Below are positions 11,444-20,052 of a DNA stretch of 64,000 bases, piece by piece. The position numbers were made by a program, and so were the translations under genes. Where the stretch lies: NCBI RefSeq assembly GCF_009905375.1, contig NC_133649.1, positions 232,847,792 through 232,911,791 of the forward strand, written 5' to 3'. The notes under the pieces were generated by a model. It was given only the letters and a program-made list of their open reading frames with translations, did not search any database and was not told where the DNA came from. The DNA is from Apium graveolens (Eukaryota > Streptophyta > Magnoliopsida > Apiales > Apiaceae). The first letter of the stretch is position 1, and each line of letters begins with the position of its first letter.

Positions 11444-12626
11444 ATGACTTCACAAAAAGTTGGAACCGTTAAAATTCCACTATTTGATAAAGAAAATTAT
11501 ATCATGTGGAAGAAGATGCTCTTGTTTTTACAAGTTGCAAATCCCAAATATCTGAACTTGTTAAAGAAGGGTCCAAAAACTCCGATGGTTATTGAACCAG
11601 AGGTGATAGTAGATGATGTTGTGATTACCAAAGCTAGAACCTATCCAAAAGAGCCTGAGGATTTTTCTCCTGCTGAAAAAAAAGAAGCCTCCTTGGATGC
11701 CAGCATTCAGTTAATTTTAGTTGATTCCTTCGATCCCTTGATGAACAGACATGTGATGAACTGTAAAAATTCCAAACACATCTGGGAAACTATTGAGGTG
11801 ATTAATGAAGGTACAGAAGAAGTTAGGGAGAACAAGTTGGAGATCCTAACCTCTGAGTATGAACATTTTAAATCCAATCCAGGAGAAGGAATTACTGAAG
11901 TGTTTGAGAGGTACAATGCATTGATCAACAATCTGAACATAAATGGAAAATATTATTGAATCAGGGAGGTCAACAAAAAGTTCCTTTTAACACTGCCAAC
12001 TCATCTTGAACATAGAATCACTGCCATAAGAGAAGCTAGAGATCTGAGTAAGATTTCTTTGGATAGACTCTATGGTGTGTTAAAAACCTATGAGTTGGAG
12101 CAGATTCAGCAGAAGGAAGTCTACGGGAAAGATAGAATGGTCAGCACATCTACTGCTCTTGTAGCTGAAGGTCAACAACAACAACAATCTCAACAGTCGG
12201 AGAGAATGGTACAGTTTTCCAAGGCTGAGGAAAATGTGTTAGTAGCAGAATATGATCCTCCTACTACAAATCAATCCGGTGATGATTTTTATTCCTTGGA
12301 AGAGCTGGAGCAATTGGAAGATGAGTCAATGGCCCAGATTGTCAAAAGATTCTCCAATGTCAGATTCAAGAGAAATCCCAAGTTCAAGTACAAGTCCAAC
12401 TACAACAGATTCCAGACAGGTGGATCTTCATCCTCTAACACCAGTAGTGGTGGATACAAAACAGGGATGGTTGATCGGAGCACCATTAGATGCTATAGCT
12501 GCAATGATTTGGGACACTTTGCCACAGAATGCAGGAAGCCAAAGCAAGTAAGGAAGAACTCTTATGATTTAAATCAGAAGAGTAACTCTGAAAGGGCTTA
12601 CCTGGCAAAGGGAAGAAGCTGGGATG
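11444..12626 (+). pseudogene. gag of element B, 5' part
   Basis: The start ATG at 11444 follows the primer site by 82 bases. The product has the copia Gag (UBN2-type) layout: an N-terminal KVGTVKIPLFDKENYIMWK segment, helical capsid-like region (HIWETIEVINEG), Gln-rich stretch, and a zinc knuckle CYSCNDLGHFATEC near 12490. An in-frame TGA at 11957-11959 replaces the Ser codon (TCA) seen in the second gag copy (28986 region). D is inserted at 12632, after the Gly-Arg-Ser-Trp-Asp-Asp segment; the frame resumes at 25099. Confidence 0.9.
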
Positions 12627-12920
12627 ATACTTGTTAGGAATATATGTGCATTAGTTTGATGATATGTTTAACAAAACACTTAAGTAGAAATCTAGTGTTT
12701 GTAGCCTCAACGGATAAGACCATTTTGGCTATCCGTTGATGGTGTAGCTTTACTTAGAAATAAGTCTAGTGTTGTAGCACATTTCAGTCTCTGAATTTGA
12801 GATATAAATTCTTAAATGTTGAGGGAAATTATAAGTCATGTTGACTACTAGAGGATATGCAGATAGGAAGGCCAATTGTAAGTATTTCATGCCTTGTAAT
12901 TTTGTATAAATGAAATGGTG

Positions 12921-13089
12921 TCAACGGATAACTTAAAGACCTTCAACGGATGAGAAACAAAGCTTCAACGGATGTCTCTAAAGCTTCAACGGATAACATC
13001 CTTCAACGGATGAGTGCATCAACGGATAGAGCTTCAACTGCTAACACATCAACGGATAAAGCCATCAACGGATGAAGGCTTCAACGGAT
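12921..13089 (+). repeat. Direct cluster of the D signature word TCAACGGAT in U3
   Basis: Nine exact direct copies at 12921, 12943, 12965, 12986, 13003, 13019, 13049, 13065 and 13081, spaced mostly 16-30 bases, about 130 bases upstream of the LTR TATA box. The copies sit in CTTCAACGGATGA/AAC contexts. The contained AACGG is the core bound by MYB3R-type factors (MSA element); a role here is inference. Confidence 0.9.
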
Positions 13090-13216
13090 GTTCTGTTAAA
13101 TAGCAGTTGACAAGTGGTAGTTGTACCTACAAACAGAGGCACATGGGTTGACAGAGACAACTGAGATGTGGTAGCCTATTTCAGGAACATCAGAAAAAGC
13201 AGCCGTTCTACTCTAG

Positions 13217-13223
13217 TATAAAG
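13217..13223 (+). promoter_or_regulatory. LTR TATA box of element D
   Basis: TATAAAG in CTAGTATAAAGAGG, placed in the middle of the LTR as expected for the U3/R border. It is retained in the 3' LTR. Confidence 0.7.
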
Positions 13224-13692
13224 AGGCAATAGTCAACAATGCACTGGAGTAAAATGGAGAAGAAACAAGTGGAGAACTTATTTCATTATTGTACTTTTTA
13301 TCTTTGTCTTCACTTGTAAACTTGGTGATATATAAATCAAGTAGCAGCTAGTAATTAGAGGAGAATTTTTCCAGAGCTGTTTAGAAAAATCTTGAGAGAA
13401 AAATTATCTAGTTTGTACTAGGACGCAGCTGTGATCAACTTCTTGAATCACAGATTTTCTGAAATACCATCTCTGGTGGAACAACAATCCACCAGAAAAG
13501 TTTTTAAGGTCTGTTCTGTTCTTTACATTAGTGTTTGAATATATATCTGTCAGTATTAGCTTAAAGCAATTCATACACTTGTTTATCTTAAACACATAGC
13601 CTTTGAAACTGCTCAAAACTTGAAAAAGTTTTGAGATTTACATTCAACCCCCCTTCTGTAAATCTCATTGTTAGTTCATTAGGAATAACAAT

Positions 13693-13704
13693 TGGTATCA
13701 GAGC
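13693..13704 (+). other. Primer binding site of element D
   Basis: TGGTATCAGAGC two bases after the 5' LTR; initiator Met tRNA type. Confidence 0.92.
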
Positions 13705-13751
13705 AGGCTCTTGACACACAAAGAGTTTAAAGATCTTGGAAACTAACAAAG

Positions 13752-16166
13752 ATGAGTAAGAAGGATATTGGAGTAAAAATCCCAGTTCTTGACAAAGACA
13801 GTTATCACCATTGGAAGGTGAAAATGCACCTTCATCTACTCTCCTAAGATGAAGGTTATGTAAACTGCATTGAGAATGGTCCTCACATTCCCCACAAAGT
13901 AGCCACAGTTGCTACAGCCACAATTGTTGTTGGTCAATCCATTCCAAAACCTAGAGCAGAATGGACAATGGAAGACACAGAAGAAGTCCACAAGGATAAG
14001 AAGGCTATGAACATTTTGTTTAATGGTCTTGACAAGGATATGTTTGATAATGTGATAAATTGCACAACTGCCAAAGAGGTTTGGGACACAATTCAGCTAC
14101 TGTGTGAAGGTACAGAACAAGGAAAAGAAAACAAAATGCAGCTTCTCATTCAACAGTATGAGTATTTTCATTTTGAAGAGAATGAATCTTTAAATGACAC
14201 ATTCAATAGATTCCAAAAGCTGTTGAATGGACTGAAGCTGTATGGTAGAGTGTACCAGGTGAAGGATTCAAATCTTAAATTTTTAAGATCCTTGCCAAAG
14301 GAATGGAAACCCATGACTGTCTCCTTGAGAAACTCTCAAGATTATAAGGACTTCACTCTTGAAAGATTATATGGAATCTTGAAGACTTATGAACTAGAGC
14401 TGGAACAGGATGAGGTATTGGAGAAGGGAAGAAAAAAAGGAGGTTCAGTTGCCTTGGTAGCTGAAAATGAGAAAGAATGCAGATAAGAAACTGTGAGATC
14501 AACATTAAACTCCAAAGATGGCACAAGCAAATCAGAATCAAGCAAGGGTAAGGAGCAAGTTGCTGAGAATGAAGACAACTCCAGCCAAGATGACTCTGAT
14601 GGTATTGATGAGCATCTTGCATTTCTGTCCAGAAGATTTACAAAGATGAAATTTAGGAAAAACACTAGAGCCACTAAACCTCATAAGAACATGGTGGACA
14701 AATCCAAGTTCAAGTGTTTCAATTGTGGTATAAGTGGACACTTTGCAAGTGAGTGCAGAAAGCCAACTTCTGAAAAGAAGAAATTTGACCAAGTAGATTA
14801 CAAAAAGAAATATTTTGATCTGCTCAAGCAAAAGGAGAGGGCTTTCATTACTCAAGAAAAAGACTGGGCAGCTGATGGAGAAGAAGAGGATGAAGATGTG
14901 GAATATGTCAACTTGGCTCTCATGGCTGATTCTGAGGAAAATGATGTTAGTTCATCAAGCAACCAGGTAATCACTACTGATTTAACACAGCTTACTAAAG
15001 AAGAGTGCAATGATGCTTTTAATGACATGTCTACTGAACTGTATCATTTGCGTGTGTCTCTTAAATCTCTTGCTAAAGAAAATAGTAGGATTAAAGAGAA
15101 CAATTTGTTTTTAAGTAATAGATATGCTGTGTTAGAAGATAAGTTGATTGACCTAGAGAAAACTAAGCTACATTGTATATCTGTTGAAAATGAACTAGAT
15201 GAATCTGTTAAGAAAGTAGAAATACTTTCTAATCAATTAGAGAGAGAGCAAGAGGTGATTAAAGCCTGAAAGACATCTAGGGATGTTAGTGCTCAAATTG
15301 TCAAGGTCCAAGGAATTGAATCATTTTATGAGACTGCCTGGGATAAAAACAAAAAGAAAATGGAATTAATTGATGGGCTGTCAACGGATGTGGAATCAAC
15401 GGATGATGAAAATTATCCGTTGAAGGAAGAAAAGGAGCATCCGTTGAAGGTTCCTCAATTAAAACAGGCAGATGTTTCTAAAAGTGAAAATCTAAAGAAA
15501 CTCAACAAAAAGTTTGGTTCAACTTCCAAGAACTTTGTCAAAGAAGAAGCAAGCACATCCAAAGATTTCAGTAAGGTGAATATAGGACACATGACCTTAG
15601 AACAGTTAAAGAATAGGCTCAAAGTGGTTGAGGATAAAAAGGAAACTAAAAGGAAATCTAATAGAAATAGGAAGGTAGGGGTTAACAAACATAACAATTA
15701 CACACCTGATAAGTATGCTCCTAGAAAAAGCTGTGTGCATTGTAGTAGTGTTAATCATCTATCTGCTAATTGCAAATCTATTAAGAAAACTCCCATACCT
15801 GTGCCCTCTTCCATGCCTAATATGTCTGCATCACCTCTGCATGCTATGCCTGTTATGTCTCAACAGAATCCTTATGCATATTTTGCAAACATGCCATATT
15901 TTAACAATCCTTATCTTGCTGCATTTAGTATGCCTCAAATGCCATACAATATGCCAATATGGAATAACATGCTTGCACAATCCATGCCTTATCAAATTCC
16001 AAATGTGCTAAATGATTCTGTGACTAACCCTACACCTCAACCAACTACATCTAAGATCAAGGTTGACTCAAAGTTACCTAAGTCTAAAGATGCAGGAGGA
16101 ATGAAGTCTAGGAGAAAGGCTAACAAGAATGGACCCAAGGAAACTTGGGTACCAAAATTAACTTGA
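13752..16166 (+). pseudogene. gag of element D
   Basis: One continuous frame of about 804 codons from ATG at 13752 to TGA at 16164-16166, broken by in-frame TAA 13845-13847, TAA 14484-14486 and TGA 15267-15269, with no frameshift. Order: capsid-like region with EVWDTIQLLCEG and RLYGILKTYELELEQ, acidic linker, zinc knuckle CFNCGISGHFASEC (near 14715), acidic and coiled-coil region (14990-15270), a stretch with the TCAACGGAT word, and a second knuckle CVHCSSVNHLSANC (near 15732), then a Met/Pro/Asn-rich tail. A long Gag with a second knuckle also occurs in A. It would package the RNA and form the particle. Confidence 0.92.
15381..15447 (+). repeat. D signature words inside gag
   Basis: TCAACGGAT at 15381 and 15396 and the complement ATCCGTTGA at 15415 and 15439, in frame and encoding Ser-Thr-Asp and Pro-Leu-Lys type peptides. 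Confidence 0.9.
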
Positions 16167-16195
16167 TTGATTTTATGGTGTGCAGGGAAAAAGAA
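16167..16195 (+). other. gag-pol junction of element D
   Basis: Gag stops (TGA, 16164-16166) and the pol frame, shifted by +1, is open only from just after a TGA at 16169-16171. GTGTGCAGGGA lies exactly where pol begins. B/C (AGTGCAGGGC) and A (GATTGCAGGGC) have the same TGCAGGG at the same place. It resembles a 3' splice acceptor; it could instead be a conserved recoding or coding motif. Confidence 0.6.
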
Positions 16196-19100
16196 GAAAT
16201 CTATGGTACTTGGACAGTGGCTGTTCAAGACACATGACAGGAAATTTCTCCCTGCTCACAGAGTTTAAGGAGAGAGCTGGCCCTAGCATAACCTTTGGAG
16301 ATGACAGCAAAGGGTTTACTATGGGATATGGCTTGATTTCAACAAGAAATGTCATAATTGATGAAGTTGCATTAGTTGATGGTCTCAAGCACAACTTACT
16401 GAGCATCAGTCAACTATGTGATAGAGAGAATACAATTTCCTTCAATTCAGAAGCCTGTGTTGTCACCAGTAAGAAAGACAACAAAGTGGTTCTAACTGGA
16501 GTTAGAAAAGGAAATGTGTACTTAGTTGACTTCAACTCTACAGATGCAGAATCTATTACTTGTCTCTTCAGCAAAGCAAGTTCAGCTGAAGGTTGGCTAT
16601 GGCACAAGAAGCTATCCCATTTGAATTTCATGACAATGAATGATCTAGTCAAAAAGGACTTAGTTAGAGGAATTCCTCTTGTTGAATTCTCAAGGGATGG
16701 TTTGTGTGATGCTTGTCAGAAAGGCAAACAAAGGAAAGCATCATTCAAAAAGAAGCTTGAAACAACAATTGATGAACCATTACAGCTGCTACATATGGAT
16801 TTGTTTGGACCAGTCAATGTATCGTCAATTGCAAGAAAAAGATATTGCTTGGTGATTGTAGATGATTTCTCAAAGTTTTCATGGGTCTATTTTCTTGGAT
16901 CAAAGGATGAAGCAAGTGAAATCATTATCAATCACATCAGGCAAGTCAATAATCATCCTGACTTGAAGGTTAGGAATATCAGGAGTGACAATGGAACTGA
17001 GTTCAAGAATTTGACAATGAGGCTGTTCTGTGAAGAAAATGGAATCATGCATGAGTTCTCAGCTCCAAGAACACCTCAGCAAAATGGGGTAGTTGAAAGA
17101 AAGAACAGATCTTTAATTGAGGCTTGCTAGAACAATGCTTGAAGAATCAAAGTTACCAACATATTTCTGGGCTGAAGCTGTTAATTGTGCCTGCTACACT
17201 CAGAATATTTCTTTGATCAATCAAGCTAAAGGCATGACTCCTTATCAGTTGTTCAAGAGAAGAAAACCAACTCTAAACTTTCTTCATGTCTTTGGATGTA
17301 AATGCTTTATACTGAGAAATCAATCTGACCATAAAAGGAAGTTTGATACAAAGGCTGATGAAGGGATATTTGTTGGTTATTCAGCTGGAAAATCTTATAG
17401 GGTCTACAATCTAAGAACCAACATTGTTATGGAATTTGTGCATGTTGTGTTTGATGATAAAAAGATTGATGGACTAACAGATGAGAGACACCATGAAAGA
17501 CTCAAATTTGACAACATTGAGATATATTGTGATGATAGTGAAGAGGAGATTGATGGAGATGACACTTCAAAAGGGATTCAAGATATGCCCTTGGATAATG
17601 CACAGAATTCTGCATCCGTTGAAAGAGGCAATGCAGTATCTGTTGAAAGACATAGTGCATCATCCATTGAAGTACATAATAAAGCATCCGTTGATCATAG
17701 TTCATCAACGGATAATCGATTTACATCATCAGTTGATAGAATTCCAAGTTTCCTGCAAAGGACCAACAACTCAGGGGGAGTTTCAACTGATCAACACTCT
17801 GTCTCACATCACGACAATACTGAGGCCACCTCATCTAGAGCACATCTTCCACCTCAAAGGAAATGGACCAAGAATCATCCCTTTGAACTGATCATTGGTG
17901 ATGCATCATCTAAAGTGCAAACAAGAAAAGCTACTCAAAATGAATGTTTGTATAGTAGTTTTCTATCTCAGGAGGAACCTAAGAAAGTGGAAGAAGCCTT
18001 AATGGATCCAGATTGGATATTAGCTATGCAGGAAGAGCTGAACCAATTTGAGAGAAACAAAGTTTGGAAGCTGGTACTGAAGCCAAAGAACAAGAGTTCC
18101 ATTGACACAAAATGGGTATTCAGAAACAAGATGGATGAAAATGGCATTGTCATAAGGAATAAAGCCAGATTGGTTGCTAAAGGCTATTCTCAACAAGAGG
18201 GAATAGATTTTGATGAAACATTTGCTCCAGTTGCAAGACTTGAAGCCATCAGAATCTTTCTAGCCTATGCAGCTAATGCCAATTTCAAAGTCTATCAGAT
18301 GGATGTCAAGAGTGCATTTCTAAATGGGGAATTGGAGGAAGAAGTTTATGTAAGCCAACCTCCAGGTTTTAAAGATCAAAATTTTCCAGACCATGTGTAT
18401 TATCTGTTGAAAGCACTCTATGTACTAAAGCAAGCACCTAGAGCCTGGTATGAGACTTTGTCAAAGTTCCTTCTAGATAATCATTTCACAAGAGGTACTG
18501 TTGACAAAACTCTCTTCTTTAGAAATGTTAATGGCTCTAAGATACTTGTACAAATTTATGTAGATGATATTATATTTGGATCTACAGATGATAAGCTTTG
18601 TAAAAAGTTTGCTAAATTAATGCAAAGTAAATATGAAATGAGCATGATGGGAGGGCTAACTTACTTTCTTGGGTTACAAGTAAAACAAGTTAGTAGTGGA
18701 ATTTTCATTAGTCAAACTAAATATATTTATGATCTTTTAAAGAAGTTTGACTTAATGGATTGTTCACCTGCAAAAACTCCCATGGTCACTGCCACTAAGC
18801 TTGAATTAAACAAGGCTGAAAAGTCTGTGGATATTACAAGTTATAGAGGCATGGTTGGCTCACTTTTATATTTAACTGCTAGTAGACCTGATATAATGTT
18901 TTCTACATGTCTCTGTGCTAGATTTCAAGCTGACCCTAAAGAATCTCACTTAGTGGCCATTAAAAGAATTTTCAGATATCTCAAGGGGACTCCAAATCTA
19001 GGAATTTGGTACCCTAGAGAGTCTGGTTTTGATCTAATTGGCTACTCAGATGCAGATTGCAAAATAGACAGGAAAAGCACAACAGGCACCTGTCAATTTC

Positions 19101-19492
19101 TAGGGAACAAGCTTGTATCATGGTTCAGCAAGAAGCAGAATTCTGTTTCCACATCAACAGCTGAAGCTGAGTACATTGCAGCTGGTAGTTGCTGTGCACA
19201 AATACTATGGATGAAGAACCAGTTATTTGACTATGGTATGACTGTTGACAAAATTCCAATATTTTGTGACAACACAAGTGCCATTGCAATTACTGAAAAT
19301 CCAGTGCAGCACTCAAGAACCAAGCACATTGATATCAAGTACCACTTCATTAGGGAACATGTGATGAAAGGTACAGTGGAACTTCATTTTGTTCCAAGTG
19401 AACAACAAATTGCAGACATATTTACCAAGCCACTTGATGAATCAACATTCACAAGATTGGTAAGTGAGCTAGGTATGCTTAATTACTCTTAA
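16180..19492 (+). pseudogene. pol of element D: protease, integrase, RT, RNase H
   Basis: The first codon shown is not ATG; the frame opens at the gag-pol junction. Protease motif LDSGCSRHMTGN (16213), integrase zinc region HKKLSHLN...CDACQKGKQ, integrase core with Asp in LLHMDLFGP, Asp in IRSDNGTEF and Glu in NGVVERKN, RT with [21 protein letters not shown] and YVDDIIFGS (18560), RNase H with GYSDAD, STAEAEY and CDNTSAI, stop at 19490-19492. All catalytic residues I can place are present. One extra T near 17127 (GAGGCTTGCTAGA) shifts the frame and creates TAG at 17128-17130, so integrase is cut after the core. Otherwise the roughly 1,100 codons are open. Confidence 0.95.
17614..17713 (+). 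repeat. D signature words in the integrase-RT linker
   Basis: ATCCGTTGA at 17614 and 17686 and TCAACGGAT at 17705, plus one-base variants at 17640 and 17663. They encode repeated Ala-Ser-Val-Glu/Asp. The linker is otherwise Ser/Asp-rich and variable in copia elements. Confidence 0.85.
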
Positions 19493-19578
19493 AATTCATG
19501 TCCTTATTACAATTTGAATTGAAGCCTGAAATGTATTAGCTGCAAGAACAAATTTGATTTTTAACACAGGTTATTCCA

Positions 19579-19732
19579 TCAACGGATATTCCCTATCCGT
19601 TGAAAGTCAAAATTGTTCTGTCAACGGATGTTCATTATCCGTTGAAAGTCATATACATTTCTGGAATTTTTATCCGTCAACGGATAAAACTGAAGTGCTC
19701 TTCAACGGATGACAGTTTACCTTATCCGTTGA
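19579..19732 (+). repeat. Inverted-pair repeats (candidate hairpins) upstream of ORF3 in D
   Basis: Pairs 19579/19595, 19621/19637 and 19702/19724 are perfect inverted repeats of 9-10 bp with loops of 5-13 bases; for example TCAACGGATA, loop TTCCC, TATCCGTTGA. One unpaired copy is at 19677. In RNA or single-stranded DNA they would fold; in duplex DNA they are paired MYB-core sites. Confidence 0.85.
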
Positions 19733-19930
19733 AATATCACATCAGTCGATTCAAGTGTTTCACAGCCGTTGATTCTATTGTCTTAACCGTTGATACTCAT
19801 ACATACAGCTGTATGTATTTGTTTTAAAGGTAGTTTTTAGAATACTTACAGTTTATTCTTAAACGGCTGAAATTCACTTACATATATTTATTGTTTAATC
19901 TCTTATTTATGCTTTTTTAATTTGAGAAAG

Positions 19931-19937
19931 TATATAA
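19931..19937 (+). promoter_or_regulatory. Candidate TATA box of ORF3 in element D
   Basis: TATATAAG lies 122 bases before the ORF3 ATG and about 200 bases after the hairpin repeats. The segment between box and ATG is rich in T and C (CTTTCTTG, TTTTCTCTCTGC), and the start context is ACAACAATGGC. This is a good match to a plant Pol II core promoter; activity is inferred. Confidence 0.5.
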
Positions 19938-20052
19938 GCCCTTCTGATTTTTCATTTTTTTTTTACTTTACGCTTTCTTGAAATTTCAAAGCTTTTACCA
20001 TTTTCTCTCTGCAAAACCTTCAAGTTATTCTCTGCAAATTCTACTCACAACA

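Larger units (their letters stand above)
12632..13690 (+). repeat. 5' LTR of element D
   Basis: 1,059 bp, TG...CA ends. It contains eleven exact copies of TCAACGGAT or its complement (12707-13089), mostly direct, then a TATA box TATAAAG at 13217-13223, and the sequence ACCCCCCTTCTG near the end. A reading frame on the minus strand (13404-13616) is repeated in the 3' LTR and shows no homology. Confidence 0.95.
19493..20052 (+). other. pol-ORF3 spacer of element D with hairpin repeats
   Basis: 560 bp without a gene. It contains exact signature words at 19579(+), 19595(-), 19621(+), 19637(-), 19677(+), 19702(+) and 19724(-), forming forward/reverse pairs, followed by two CCGTTGAT variants (19765-19793), an A/T-rich stretch, a TATA box and a pyrimidine-rich leader. 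The frame at 19600-19827 is a by-product of the repeats. Confidence 0.85.

Noticed and set aside
12921..13089. Regularly spaced short repeats resembling a CRISPR array
   Set aside because: The repeated word is only 9 bp, spacing varies, copies also occur in coding regions and in reverse orientation, and the sequence is a plant retrotransposon LTR.
14353..14855. Minus-strand frames over the D gag
   Set aside because: Shadows of the gag coding strand; no homology of their own.
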